From NCBI GenBank assembly GCA_950097015.1, contig CATNEN010000010.1:3240501-3304500 (forward strand): 64,000 nucleotides of DNA, written 5' to 3'. Below are positions 10,616-26,500 of the stretch, piece after piece (the first letter of the stretch is position 1; the number at the start of each line of letters is the position of its first letter). The DNA comes from Macrostomum hystrix. Taxonomy: Eukaryota; Platyhelminthes; Macrostomidae. The notes beneath the pieces were generated by a model that was not told the DNA's origin, ran no database searches, and was given only the letters and a program-made list of their open reading frames with translations. Position numbers and translations under genes: made by a program.

Positions 10616-11913
10616 GTCATGTGGAGTTAAAGAGTCCTCGAGAGATACCAGGCCAAATTACGCTCGAAGGCCTGCAAGTCCTGATAGAGACACAACTGCA
10701 ATGTGCAACTACTGGTGCAGCCAGTTGAAGCGGGCAATGATAGCGGGCAGTTTCGGTGGTTGCCGGCCCACCCGTTAGCCTCCTGTTGTTTAAAAACAGC
10801 GCGCTGGCGTGGAACAAACAGCGCGAGAGCCCGCAGACCTAGGATTCCAGGCATTCCTCTCAGAGATTCCTTGCGATCTCACACACTCTCAGCCAGCACC
10901 GATCCTAGATGCCTAGATGGTGTGCGGGATTGGCGGCCCACCGTTTCTGGAGCCCGGCCAAGGCTCGCAGCGCTTTGCCGCCCTCAATAGAGACGGAATG
11001 ACAGAAGGCTTGGACAGCAACTGGCGGCTAGCTGAGGGCGACAGACGGACCCTTCAGTCAGTGGGAAACCATTTTCTTCTGTTCATTCTGGCCTATAACC
11101 TTTTTACCTTGAAATTTGTCGCATCAAAATTAGGATCTCGAGATTAGGTAGCGGGTGGCGACAGGCGCTCCGGGCCCGATGCCGCGCACACTAACCGGCA
11201 CCCTGATTGATGCGCCCATCGGACCGGAAGGTTGCCGTATTCGGGGCGGGGTGAAGCGGACATGCTGAAAGAAATCACAGGCAACTGACAGCGGCCGCTG
11301 GCGCCAGTGACCGCTAGGTGCGAGTGTGGGAAACGCCGGGTGGTGGCTAAAGAACAATGAAGGTTTGAAACTTGGACCTATGCAAAATCAGAGAACTCCG
11401 CAGCGAGTGAAGCGAAAAGATCCGACTGATCCGTGAGATCCCGCATCTGGAATTAGGGTCAAAAGTGTCGGGTGAACAAATGCTGCATGAATTTTACTGA
11501 GGATTTCTCCGTGCGCGACATTTACACGACTTCCTTCGGTAAATTCCTCTCTGTCAGACGGAAATGACAAAGTAGAAAATTTCTAATCATTTAATTATCC
11601 ATATTCGTAGAAACACAGCTCCGATATTATATTTAATGCCATTAAAACACCACTGGCAACATTGGCAACATGCTTTTGGGATCATTTAGGTTTTAGTAGT
11701 CGATTCCGGGTTTCCTCGAAAATCTCGGCAACTACAAAGTCACAGTTCAAACAGCTGGTATGCAGCAAAATTGTACATTTATCGGTTTACGGGCTCAGTT
11801 TTGCGACCGGATTTCTTCAGCAATAGTTTTGAAATTGAAATAAAATATTCATCAACACTTGAGAAGTCTCCTAGGAAGCGCATTTGACCGCAGACACACT
11901 GCCGATTTTGCAG
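10616..11913. other. unique sequence upstream of the zinc-finger exon
   Basis: GC content rises at 10620-11370, but I found no frame with a recognisable domain. I searched it for the two missing N-terminal zinc fingers of a Scratch protein and did not see them. Confidence 0.4.
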
Positions 11914-12823
11914 CTAATGTGCCGAGCCTGAAGTACACTCAGCAGCAGCAGCAGTGCCAGCAGCAGCTACCATATTTCCCGGTTTTGCTTCCCACCAACC
12001 AAGCGGTTCAGGTAACTCCGCTAGCAAGGCCACCAAGGCCGCATCCGGCAGAGGCGGTGGCTGCAGCAGCGATGACCGCCTCGGCTGCCGCTGCAGCGGC
12101 TGCGGCGACGGCATTCGCGCGCTTCGCTTTGTGGCCTCCTCGTGACCCGAGCTGGGAGCTCAAGCTGCCTCCGCTACCCCTGCCGCTGCTGACGACGATG
12201 ATAAGGCCGCAAGCGGCTCTGCCAATGCTGCAGACCTCATGCCTACGCACTCCGCTTGACCCCAGGAGTCTGCAAAGAAGCTGCAGCCGAAGCAGCAAAT
12301 CACGCAACATCTGCAGGACCGGCCGCGCGACTCCTGCAGAGTCCGTTGCAGCCAGCTGTGTCTGCGGCTACTGCGGCAAGCGCTTCAGCCGGCCCTGGCT
12401 GCTGCAAGGTGATTCTCATGCATGTATGATGTTTGCGCCCATGGACAAGGCCAGCCCGAATCATACCCACAACTCAACTCTGTTGGAAACAAGAATTCTA
12501 CAGTTCATTACCTGATGTGACATGTGAAACTTTGAGCCTTTTGCAGTGACTGGCAGTCAATAACGCTCCACCCGGCAGGTCACCTGCGCACCCACACTGG
12601 CGAGAGGCCCTTCCCGTGCCAGCTGTGCGGCAAGTCGTTCGCCGACAAGTCCAACCTGCGAGCGCACGTGCAGACCCACTCCAGGGAGAAGCCGCATCAG
12701 TGCGGCCGCTGCGGCAAACGCTTCGCCTTGAAGAGCTACCTCAGCAAGCACGCCGACAGCTCCTGCATGCGGCGCGAGAGGTTCATCGCCGCTACTGCGG
12801 CAACCGCCGCCAACGACGGCTAG
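11914..12823 (+). CDS. scrt: Scratch-like (Snail superfamily) C2H2 zinc-finger factor
   Basis: Two exons are clear: 11914-12408 and 12579-12823, joined across a 170-bp intron at GCTGCAAG|GT and GGCAG|GTCAC, which restores the fingerprint [13 protein letters not shown]. The protein has Gln-, Pro- and Ala-rich sequence, then three fingers: [34 protein letters not shown] and [17 protein letters not shown], the last closing with Cys (HADSSC). [10 protein letters not shown] and FADxSNLRAH mark the Snail superfamily; FALKSYLxKH is the Scratch form. Scratch proteins are nuclear repressors of neuronal differentiation that bind E-boxes. Fingers 1 and 2 and the SNAG motif are not visible. The exon's left edge is unsure: an acceptor at 11913 fits, but one just before the first finger (ccgttgcag, ending 12350) is also possible. 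Confidence 0.82.
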
Positions 12824-13335
12824 CAATGGACGGCCGCTTATAATCTCAGACGAATCTCGCACCGAGGGTCGTATCCAAGTTCGCATGCACCCCCCGATTC
12901 TATTAGTCTTCTGCTCAATCTAACTGACTTCTGCGCTTCTCAAGCAAATCAAGCAAGTAAAAGACTGAGTGAGAAATCAGGAGCTAAAAAAGTATTGTCG
13001 AATTAATTATTTCCAAGCGATTTGCAGCCACAAGCTTCTAAAATCGGGTGCGGGGAGGACTGGTTTGCGATACACATTTATTTTTATTCAATAACAATAT
13101 ATAGCTATATCATTGCCAGTTGATATATACATATACATATATTATAGATATATATTAATTATTAAATCAGATAAAATAGCGACAGAGGTGAGGCACACAA
13201 ACTGTACACAACGAAAACGAAACAGAAAAAACTTAAACAGACCCGACAATATATTGCTGCGCTGAATCAGCGGCTGGGAGGGATCGAGGGAAATGAGAGG
13301 AGAGAGAGGCTTGGGTAAAAATAGAAGTAGATGGC
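12824..13335. other. 3' flank of the Scratch-like gene
   Basis: Unique sequence, turning very AT-rich at 13070-13170 with tatata runs. It probably holds the 3' UTR; no clean AATAAA on the + strand was found. Confidence 0.4.
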
Positions 13336-13752
13336 ATACAGATATGGCATAGGCCAAATGGAGATGGCATAGGGAGATGGCATAGGGGAGAATGAATATG
13401 GGAGATGGCAAAGGGAACATTGCACAGGCGAGATGGCATAGGGAAGATTGAATAGGGGAGATGGCATATGGGAGATGGCATAGGGAAGTTTGAATAGGGG
13501 AGATGGCATATGGGAGTTGGCATAGGGAAGATTGCATAGGGGAGATGGCATATGGGAGATGGCATAGGGAAGATTGCATAGGGGAGATGGCATATGGGAG
13601 ATGGCATAGGGAAGATTGCAATGGGGAGATGGCATATGGGAGATGGCATAGGGAAGATTGCATAGGGGAGATGGCATATGGGAGATGGCATAGGGGAGAT
13701 GGCATATCCCGTATGGGGATGGCATAGGGCAGATAGAACAGGGAGATGGCAT
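13336..13752. repeat. ~42-bp minisatellite with 12-14-bp subunits
   Basis: GGGAGATGGCATA and GGGAAGATTGCATA subunits alternate. The regular higher unit is about 42 bp (GGAGATGGCATAGGGAAGAT, continuing TGCATAGGGGAGATGGCATAT). Open frames of 150-190 codons on the minus strand are by-products of the 42-bp period. Confidence 0.9.
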
Positions 13753-15170
13753 TAAGAGGTGTATAAGAAATAGAAGAGTTTAAAAATATTCCGAAGGTTC
13801 AAAAGTATTTGCTAGTGTGGCGCAAAATGAGGAAGAATACTTTACAATACTCAAGTAGTTAATAGATTATTGTTAGGTCGCTAATGCTCGTTGTGTTTGC
13901 AGTCTGGGCTGGTTCGCAATGGTTACATTCAAATATTATTATTAGTTTTCTATTACTGATATTGCAATTTACTGTAATGTAATGACAGCAATGTTATTCG
14001 CTTTGCTATTTGCAAGACGCAATTTTGCAACTTTTGGCTGAAACTTCGTCGATAAAAATTATATTCTAAACAAAAGAGCACAACTACTTTCCCATTTCTG
14101 TTTGCTAATAAAGGTCCCAAAGCTAGATTATACTACTCATAAGTAGTAGGGTGGCTAGCCTTGTACGCAAGCCTGCTGCCAGACAACAAGAAATCAGTTT
14201 TCATCAGATTGAAAAAACGCATTTCTTCTTTCAACGAGAACCAAAGAGAGTCAAATTGCGAGCCTGGAGGGAGAGCAAAAGCAGAGTTTCTAATCTGAGG
14301 ATCAGTAAAAAGGACACGAATCAACGACAATAAAAATAATCGATAGAATATATCAGAGTGCATAATGTGTATGCATAAGCAACTGCCCTAGCAAAGGCCA
14401 AGCAGATGGAAAGCTGGTCAGGTGGGTCATTGAACATAGCCGACTCGCAAGAAGGCAATGAGGGGTGGGCTGGCGCAGGGACAAATATTGGTTTAGGCAT
14501 GCTGTCCTATTGCACATATTCGCAAGCACTGAGATCTGTTATCATAGCTTTGACAATGCAGGTAAACGCCACAATCAGCATGCAATCTGAAACTGTTAGG
14601 CTGAAACAAAAAAGCTGTTTGTATATTGCACACACAAAGACTAAAAAAATATTGTACATGTACAAAGACACAAACAAGGACTCTAAAAAAGAGACGAATT
14701 AAAAAGTCGTCAATCAATAACTCTAAGCAGGCGGCCCCATTCGGTTAGGAGGAGTATAAAAAATGACAGAGACAAACAGACAAAATCCAATCAAAAAAGG
14801 ACTCGTGATCTTCCTGTAGCAGAGCTGCGGCATCTGGGATAAACGGGCAGAGGATATCTGCTGTTAGTGACAATTGCAAAACTAACTGAGAACAAAGAAA
14901 AAACACTCGATTTACTAACAACAATGCATTATTGGTGAATGACGGTGGATGGCTGATGAATGACGCTCTATTTACACAGCGCACAGCTTCACGCGATTTC
15001 AATTTCAGAGCAGGCCGGTCCAGTTGGACCAAAATTCATTTAGTAGGGGGGGGGGGCGAAATCTGCACACAGAGACTGGCAATCTGCACACAGGGCTGCG
15101 TGGGACACAGACCGCTTCTTATGATGAGCGACTGGGAACTTGTAGGCTGCGAGAGCGGGTACAGGGGAAA
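13753..15170. other. intergenic, no gene seen
   Basis: AT-rich unique sequence with a G10 run near 15046-15055. Open frames below 100 codons are not supported by any motif. Confidence 0.45.
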
Positions 15171-15592
15171 TTGAGGGGAGGAAGAGAGAGGGGGGATGAA
15201 GAGAGAAAGAGGGGAGGAAGAGAGAAAGAGGAGAGGAAGAAAGGGGGGAGGAAGAGAGGGGGAAAGAGAGGGGTTGAAGAGAGAGGCGAGGAAGAGAGAG
15301 GGGAGGAAGAGAAGTGGGAAGAAGAGAGGGGGGAGGAAGAGAGAGGGAGGAAGAGAAGGGGGAAGAAGAGAGAGGGGAGGAAGAGAGAGGGGAGGAAGAG
15401 AGAGGGGAGGAAGAGAGAGGGGAGGAAGAGAGAGGGGAGGAAGAGAGAGGGGAGGAAGAGAGAGGGGAGGAAGAGAGAGGGGAGGAAGAGAGAGGGGAGG
15501 AAGAGAGAGGGGAGGAAGAGAGAGGGGAGGAAGAGAGAGGGGAGGAAGAGAGAGGGGAGGAAGAGAGAGGGGAGGAAGAGAGAGGGGACAGC
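15171..15592. repeat. 15-bp polypurine minisatellite
   Basis: The unit is GAGGAAGAGAGAGGG. From about 15368 to 15590 it is perfectly repeated (about 15 copies). The left 200 bp are diverged forms. The + strand is almost purely purine. Frames reading REGRK or LPPLS in both strands come only from the 15-bp period. Confidence 0.93.
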
Positions 15593-16200
15593 ACCTCCAA
15601 TCCCGGGCACTGACGCGGTAAAGAAGGCAGAAAGGAGCAACTGGAAAGCTTTGGGGTGCAAGGGGAGTTTCAGGGGAAGATAGTGGGGGAAGAGGAAGAG
15701 AAAGGAGTGGAAAGAGATAAAGAGGGACAAAGGATGGTACACAGGTGGCAAACAAGAAGAGTTAGTGAAGAAAACGCAGGCGGAGTGAAAAGCCAGAAGC
15801 AGGTGATTACAGATTGAAGCTGAGAGCTGCTTAAGCAAATCCAAAACGGACCGCTTTATGACGCTTAGAAAGAGGCTGAGATTTCTCCAAACAGAGGCGG
15901 CGATTTAAAAGGGGCTGTTAACACAAACAGCAAGTGAATTATTACAATAGCAATAAGCTGACAAAATATAAGCAGACACACCAGAGAACCAGTGCGCGCC
16001 AAAATAGCTAGTCGCAGAGCAGAGAGACGTGTCTTCCAAAAACTGTTTAGTCCGAAAACACAGAGAAGAACTCTTCCTGGTAAAAGAGGAAACACGCGGG
16101 CGAGTAGACAGGCGAGACAAAAACGCATGGATTTGTAAAAATTGCCTCTAATAAAATCAGCTTTCCTATCGTGAAGATCTATGACTGAAATCGTGCGGCC
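15593..16200. other. spacer downstream of DYRK1
   Basis: Unique sequence between the polypurine array and the DYRK1 3' end. No gene recognised; the minus-strand open frame at 15865-16320 has no domain and would overlap the DYRK1 3' UTR. Confidence 0.4.
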
Positions 16201-16204
16201 AGTT

Positions 16205-16210
16205 TTTATT
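16205..16210 (-). promoter_or_regulatory. polyadenylation signal of DYRK1
   Basis: AATAAA on the minus strand, about 105 bp past the DYRK1 stop codon. Its position supports the stop at 16317-16319 as the real end of the coding region. Confidence 0.55.
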
Positions 16211-16316
16211 TTTAGCTCAGTGACAGCCCTGTGTTTGGTTGCTCTTTTAAATCTCTGGCACTCGATCATTGAGTGATTGCATAACAAAAAGGCCACAGTT
16301 CCGCTGCTGTCCGAGT

Positions 16317-18818
<2,502 letters not shown>

Positions 18819-18859
18819 AGCTCGGCTAGGAGTCTCAGCTGACCGCGCAATCACTTCCT

Positions 18860-19625
18860 GTTAGTTGAGTCGGACCTGGCGATGCAAGAACTTTCTGAAA
18901 CAGCGTCCAAAACTGCTGGCCTCTGCCGTTATGCCCAGGCTGATGTTGAGTCGGCCCGACTGGGCTAAAATAAAATTTCGGAATATAATTTCTAGCTGTG
19001 AACACTGTGAGTTTTCTATTGGACAAACAAATCGACTTGTAAAATCGATATGAAGAACAATGCCCTCGAATGCCCTCGATTTTACCATATAAATGAATGT
19101 GTTTAAATAGCCTGCATAAAAAGAGCTTTATAAATCTATGAAAAATTGCTATAGAAAATTTGCTAAGAAAAAGAAATGATAAAAAATAGTTTATGTGATA
19201 AGCTGATTAGAATGTACTGTGTAATGAAGTAATTTTGAGAGTCTGCAATACTACATGTAATAAATAGCATAAAATTACTGAGAAAACATAACTCCCATAA
19301 AAAATATTTATATTTTAAATTAAAGAAAAATGAGTATATGAGTATACTACAATGTAAAAATTATGATACTTAACTAGAAAAAAAATCTTACAACTATGTT
19401 AGAACATATACAAAGTATATGCTTGAAAATACTTTTCATATTAATTAGAAGAACTAATTTTTGCTGCACCCAAATGTTTTTGTTTTGCATTTTCTGAAAC
19501 AAGAATTAAGTTGTCTGCTTTTCAGACTGTAGGAGATATTCAAGTGTTCAGGCTGAAGTTTGGATTTTTCATATAAGTGCTAGTGTATTTCATACAACCT
19601 ATACCCAAATTAGCACTGCGCCTCA
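18860..19625. other. 5' flank of DYRK1, AT-rich
   Basis: Very AT-rich unique sequence. An acceptor-like taacag precedes the DYRK1 start by about 40 bp, so an upstream noncoding exon or trans-splice site is possible. No other gene seen. Confidence 0.4.
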
Positions 19626-19634
19626 GTGTGGCAA

Positions 19635-19885
19635 TAACAATAGTAATAATAATTGCCTGAGGGCTTCAAGACTAGACTAATAATTTAGTGACACTAGACT
19701 CACAGCCAGCAAGGAGGCAATTCTGCCCATTTCACTGACTCCTAAGCACACATGCACATAGATACTGTATATAGGCACATGCTCACACTGGTGTGTACAT
19801 CAGCCCTGACTTTCTCATTGTCAGGCAATGTACACTTCACAGTGTCTTGGAGGTTGGACCTCAAGGGCGTGAATTGCCCTTTCAA
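19635..19885 (-). mobile_element. tRNA-SINE copy, head missing
   Basis: Reads in reverse the same body as the intact SINE at 45926-46283, including the (ATT)n tail at 19640-19655 and ctgcctgac / gatgagaaagtcagggc blocks. It breaks off before the tRNA-like head. More diverged than the 45.9-kb copy. Confidence 0.7.
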
Positions 19886-20189
19886 GGGCATCTTTTTGAA
19901 AGGGTAAGCATCAGGTGGTGTAAAGCCATACTACAGGTCAGCCAAAATACAGATAGCAATGGGGCCTGCTCAGAGTTAGGAAGATTGCCTTTATTATACA
20001 ATATCCAAAAAAGAAGCATTTCATACTGGGCCTAACATAACAAGCCACCCGGACTCCAAATTTAAGTTATTAGCGGACCCAACATACAGTGATGTTGGAA
20101 TCAAAGCAAAGATCAACAATGAGGTTAGCTGAACTGCAGAGGCATTAGTCCTGCAAAAGCAATTATAAAACACAGGAAAAATTTCATTT

Positions 20190-20990
20190 CTCAGTTTTAT
20201 ACCCATTGGAGACAAAGGACACAGAATTCAAGCAAGCTAAGTCACTTCTATGACTCCTTATATTATTCAGCTGAAAAATATCTATAACAAATATACAACC
20301 TGAAGTTGAGACATGCCATATCATTGTTTAGACTAGGAAACCGTAAGCTAGCTTGCAAAACATTGCAAACTATGAGACCGAAAATTCAGTATGAGAATAG
20401 ATTATGTAATAAGTGCAAAACTGAAGTTGAAAACAAGGTCCACTTCCTTTTTAAGTGTAGTTGGAATGTGTATAGCACTTCACATTCAAATTTTGAAAAG
20501 AATATTTCTGGGAAAACTCCCAATTTTGCATCCTTAACAGCAGAAGAGAAATCTAACTACATCATGATAACACAAGAAGATAGGGAAACCACTGAAGCTT
20601 TAGCAAAGTACAACATAGAAATCTCTAAAATAAGGTAACAGCTGCTCTAAAACTACAAGCTTGGTTTGCCAGGGGTTAGCGGAATGGGCAATCCCCTCTG
20701 CCTCTTTGCTGTGTCCACCAGTGCAGAGCACCCTATAGTCAAGACAAGACCCCCCAACCCCCAGATAATTTTTGTCTTAGTGTGGCTATGCCAGGCCTTC
20801 AAAATTTGTCAACATGTCATGTTGACTGTATCATATGTGTCTTCTTTTCTGTGGTAACCTACCTTTATCTACATGGACTGCTAGACCTTCAAGGGCTACA
20901 ACAGGTGGAATTAGGCCACTACAGACACCATAACATAGATTTCTCCAACTTCACTGATGAAGCCTAACTATTAGGTGCAACTCATCCACA
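20190..20990 (+). pseudogene. C-terminal remnant of a LINE reverse transcriptase plus 3' UTR
   Basis: A frame running 20190-20638, with one internal stop near 20285, ends in RHAISLFRLGNRKLACKT and the zinc-knuckle-like LCNKC...VHFLFKC. This CxxC...H....C block follows the reverse transcriptase in many animal non-LTR elements. After the stop, 20640-20990 resembles a LINE 3' UTR, closing with actgatgaagcctaactatt, a pattern common at the end of CR1/L2-type elements. The catalytic FADD-type motif is not present. Confidence 0.65.
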
Positions 20991-23550
20991 GGAGACCCTT
21001 GCCCAGTCTGTCAAACAATTTCAGTCACTACCCAACATTGTTACCATTCAGGCGCTGCAAAAAAACTCTCTTTGATATAAAAACAGGTAGGAAAATGGCT
21101 TAGTACTTCAACTTTTAACTTTTCTGTTGAAAATACAAAACCTAAACTTATCAGTAGGCCTATGTTATTTATAGCTAAGCTAAATATATATTATTATTTC
21201 AGGCCTCATAGCTATTCTGGCTTTAGTTTGCTCAGAAGAATTAAAAGCAATAGATAAGCAAAAGTGAGACTAAGTAAGATCATTCTATCAATATAAACAG
21301 ACAGATAAAAAAGTTTTTCAGAACTTAATATAGGCCCTACAACTTAAAAGTGAAATGAAATTTATTATAAATATAATGACCACTTGCCTAAACCATAGAA
21401 AGACTTGTTATCTGCCTTAAAATCTTTATTTAGTATAGAACTAACTTTAAAAAGAATTACGTTGTATTAAGTAATTGTACAACCAACTAAACGAATCGTT
21501 TTAATTAGAACAGTAAAAATGCAAGTGGTTTACTGGTTTACAATCATTTTGCTATAAAAATGGGACCCAGGTTATCAAAGCAATAACAAAAAATTATTTT
21601 TTGTAGCTTCATTCTTTATATTTTAGTAAGCAAAAAATAACGACTTGTTTATGTTTTATAGTTTTTGTCTCTGCACGATATCTTACAGCCGGACAAGCAA
21701 GAAGTTTTTACCTTAGAAAAATCTTTTTTAGCATTGGTAGTTTGACAACGAAACCCCATAAGTACGATAATGTTTTCCAAGAAGCAAATTCTTAGTTTCT
21801 TTTCTAGCACTTTTTTCTTAGGATCAAACCAAGTAAAAAATATATTTAATTAAAACTAGCCACTGTTTTCTAAGCTCAAATATCGAATATAAAGCCTTTT
21901 GAGATGCGCCCTTGTGAGTCAAGCGTATATTTTGTTATATCTAGTGTTAATCACTTATTATATTTGAGTCAAGATAGTTACGTTAACAATGATCAAAATG
22001 CCCCATTTGTCGTACTTATTTCCTGCTTATTTCGAGAAAGCTTATTACAAAAAGCATTTCAGTTAGGTTTCTATCGGCAAAAGTTTTTACCTACTGCATA
22101 AATGGTCCGTTTCAAGCCTGTAAGCTATAGACATCGCTCCTCGCTAATTTTGAAGCTTGGAAGTACGTAATCAAGCCTCGGTTACACAAAACCACTGTAG
22201 AGGAAAATGCACAAAACCCTTAAAAATACAACTATTCTAAATCTCTAAGACTTGTTTGTTTGTTTTTTACTACACCAACATAATGAACAAGAACGCCATA
22301 GTTACAACGATTTTTGTAGAGCTCAGCTTCGCTTCTCCACAAAATATATTAGGATGCCATAAATATATGAAAATGAATTAGACAAGAAAACGAGGTGTCA
22401 TACCGCAAAATGAAGAAGCCCGACAATAGAAAAACCTGCCTTCAAGACAAGTTATATTCCATTTAATGTGAAGGCCTAAAACACAACACGATAGAATAGT
22501 TCACCGCCGAAATTCACTTTCACTTCGAAGAAAGTTGTTAAGATATTTGTTATAGATTGGCAAAGTAAAAAACATACTTGCTAAGCTGGCATCGAGTGCA
22601 GTGAGTGGCAATATACACTACAGATTGTTTCTTAGTCCATCTTTCAGAGTCTTTCGATTTCACCTTTTGCAAATCAACATTCATAGTAAAAACTGAAAAA
22701 CCTAAATTCACCACGAGGGACACAAAGAGAAAATGTACGAATATAAAGAGCATACTAATAGCATCATGCATGCATTCACATCTTCTAGGCTAAATAAATA
22801 AATAATGCTCTAAATAACTACAACGCAACTCACAAATATACGAAGTACATTTTCTGTTTAGGATATTCCTTGTGTAAATTAATAGGATCAGGATAAACAA
22901 ATGATAAATAACAGCCGATTTAGGTCGAACAGTCGGAGAGTAATAGAACACAGCGGACCGATTAGTGCAATAAAATTGTTATGGTTAGAAAACAAATTTG
23001 AATATAAGACGCTCTCAAACTCTGCGTAGGGACATAAATCAACTGGTTACATTTTGGGCTAACCATTTGATCAACTCTAAACATACGAGTATGATTTCAA
23101 GGAATCTATCTGAAGAATTCATCAAGATGAGCGTGCTTTCTGCATCAAAATCTCAAATAATGCAAAAAAAAATAATGTTTGAGTCCAACCCAAAACAGAG
23201 GCCGACACATTTGCGAGCACGCAACAAAAATTTGAATGAATTGAAGTAACTGGGTAAGTCTCTAAATCAACAGCGGCATTTCAGAGATCTTGCACATTGA
23301 ACAATTTGAATAGAAGAGCAAATCAATTTTCCAAGTCGGATTGATAAGTTCTCTGGCAGAGAAATTCATGGTAAATTCCTCTATCTTACACTATTTAAGC
23401 CTTAAAATATAATTCGGAAAGCAGCGTGCCGACAGAAGCCATTCGCCTTCGCATCGTACTGAAAGTAGTAATACACGATCCCACAATTTGATATCCCATT
23501 GACAGTTGCGATGCACTAATCCATGTGCCCAATCATAGGAAAACACGCAA
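20991..23550. other. AT-rich intergenic region, no gene seen
   Basis: About 2.5 kb of unique AT-rich DNA between the LINE remnant and the 3' end of GGA. Open frames up to 83 codons lack motifs. The last part presumably holds the GGA 3' UTR. Confidence 0.5.
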
Positions 23551-23557
23551 GAATTGA

Positions 23558-26500
23558 TCAGGAAGCATCAGTCTCCAGAAGGTCATCGGGCAGCACCACC
23601 GGCAGGCTCTTCTGGGTGCGGACGGCTGCCTCGCCAGCTAGCCTATAGGTCAGCGAGAAGGCCAGGCTCTTCTCGGCCGGGTCCAGCACCAGCAGGCACT
23701 GGGTGATAGGCGCGGCGGCCGGCAGCATCGGCGAGCTCGCCGGCAGGCTGAAGCCGCTGGGTGCCTGAGTCAACACCGAGTTGGGCTCGCGCCGGCAGGT
23801 CACGGTCAGGGTCACGTCCTCGCAGGCCTGTCATGCGCAATTTAAATTAGAAACAGACGCTAAATACGCCTCAGGCACTGATAGAAATAGACACTTCAGG
23901 CACATAGGAACGATATGAAAATGCAACATGACTCAGACTTCATTTCTATGACCCAGACTTCATTTCTATGACCGAGACTTCATTTCTATGACTGAGACTT
24001 CATTTCTATGACCCAGACTTCATTTCTATGATCAATTATGCTTCCTTTCTGAAGTGCCGGGGTTTGAATGATTGAACCGTGAACTGTGTTGAGCAAGTGA
24101 ACTGTGGGTTGATCTGCAGGCCTGCGCGCCAGCCGCACTCTGACCCAATGTACGCAGCCTGAATATTGATTATTGATGTACGCAACACCTGTTGACTTTT
24201 AAGCCCTGTTGACTATCGACTTATATATATATGCAAGTGTATCGTGAAACATCGTGACTAATAAACTAAATTCGCTACTAACCCAAACCAAGCCTACGGG
24301 CAGTCTTGCCTTATATTCCTGGGCACGGCTTAACACTTTCTATGATCAAGGCTTCATTTCTATGACCCTGAATTCATTTCTATCCCTTTGTTCAATGGAT
24401 CCAGACTTTGTTTCTATGACCTATGCCTCATTCTATGATCAATGCTGCATTCTATGACCAATACTTCATTCTGTGAGCAATCCTTCATTCTATGACCAAT
24501 CCTTCATTCTATGACCAATGATTTATAGTGTGAGCAATCCTTCATTATATGACCAATGCTTCCTTTCTATGATCAAGTCTATGACCATATGGCCAAGGTA
24601 TATGGCCAAGGCTTCATTGTGATGACCAGCTGAGGCTCACCTGGCCAAGTGTCGATGCGACAGCGCAGAGAAGTGCGGCAACACCGGGCGCTGGTGAGCA
24701 GGCGGTTTGGGCGAAGTGTAGCATGACGGTCACGTGACCAGCGCCGGGGCCGCCCGGCTCGCTTTGAATCACCGGCTGTGGCGAATAGGCCGGATGCGGC
24801 CGCAGAGAGGCCACGGACATTGGGGGTAGGCTGGTCAGGCGGCTGCGAAAGCCAGTGGGAATGCTGATCTGACATTTCACTTCGCTACATTGGTTCTTCA
24901 GAGCTGGGATATTTCTTTCCCCATACCAATCTGTCTTTCTCCCCATACCAAACTGTCTTTCTCCCCATACCAATCTGTCTTTCTCCCCATACCAAACTGT
25001 CTTTCTCCCCATACCAATCTGTCTTTCTCCCCATACCAATCTGTCTTTCTCCCCATACCAAACTGTCTTTCTCCCCATACCAATCTGTCTTTCTCCCCAT
25101 ACCAATCTGTCTTTCTCCCCATACCAAACTGTCTTTCTCCCCATACCAATCTGTCTTTCTCCCCAATACCAAACTGTCTTTCTCCCCATACCAATCTGTC
25201 TTTCTCCCCATACCTATCTGTCTTTCTCCCCATACCAAACTGTCTTTCTCCCCATACCAAACTGTATTTCTCCCCATACCAAACTGTCTTTCTCCCCATA
25301 CCAAACTGTCTTCCACCCCATACCAAACTGTCTTTCTCCCCATACCAAACTGTCTTTCTCCCCATACCATACTGTCTTCCACCCCATACCAATCTGTCTT
25401 TCTCCCCATACCATACTGTCTTTCTCCCCAATACCAAGCTGTCTTTCCCCAATACCAAACTGTCTTTCTCCCCAATACCAAACTGTCTTTCCCCAATACC
25501 AAACTGTCTTTCTCCCCAATACCAAACTGTCTTTCTCCCCAATACCAAACTGTCTTTCCCCAATACCAAACTGTCTTCCTCCCCATACCAAACTGTCTTT
25601 CTCCCCAATACCAAACTGTCTTTCCCCAATACCAAACTGTCTTTCCCCAATACCAAACTGTCTTTCTCCCCAATACCAAGCTGTCTTTCCCCAATACCAA
25701 ACTGTCTTTCTCCCCAATACCAAACTGTCTTTCCCCAATACCAAACTGTCTTCCTCCCCATACCAAACTGTCTTTCTCCCCAATACCAAACTGTCTTTCC
25801 CCAATACCAAACTGTCTTTCTCCCATGCCTATCTGTCACCCTCCTTCACACCCAAGTGTATTTCTGAGTATAATAAATTAAAAGTACAAAGATTGTCCAC
25901 ACTGTGCGTACCTGTCCACGCCGTTGCTGGCGGCCGCTGAAGAGGCGGTCGAGGCGGCAGGCCGCGAGGTCGCGAAGCCATCATCAGTCTTTCCATTACT
26001 GGCTGCGGACAGCAATGAAGCGATCGAAGACGAATCAGCAGCAGCGGCAGCCGCCGACTTCTTCGGACTCTGTCGCATGAGAAAGTCTTTGCCCAGCTGG
26101 TCCAAGCCTTTGAACACGGCGCTCTCGGCAGCGGCAGAGGACGCCTGCAGCTGCGTGCCAGACGACTGCTTGCTGGGATTCAGCGCCAGGTTCGGCACGG
26201 CTGCGGCGGGCTTGGCTGAGCCGGTGCCGCCGACGACACCGCCGCCGCCTTTGATCGGCACCATAGGAGCGATGCCGACGCGCTGAGTCGACGGCCCCAC
26301 TGAAGCTGTTGACGAGAACAGATCGCTCAGCAAGTCGATATCGCCGCTTCCGCTGGCCGATGAGACAGGCATCGGGATGCTGGACTTAAATACGGAGGAG
26401 GCGGAGCTAGGTGCAGCCGAATAGGCGGGGGGCAGGTCCGGGAGGTCGAGGATGCTACCGCCAGCAGCAGTGGAAGCGGGGGCGCCAGTTGTGGGCGGTC

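Noticed and set aside
24890-25867. 325-codon frame in the 22-bp array, and 313-codon frames on the other strand
   Set aside because: The unit simply lacks stop codons in any frame; it lies in GGA intron 4 between well-defined splice sites.
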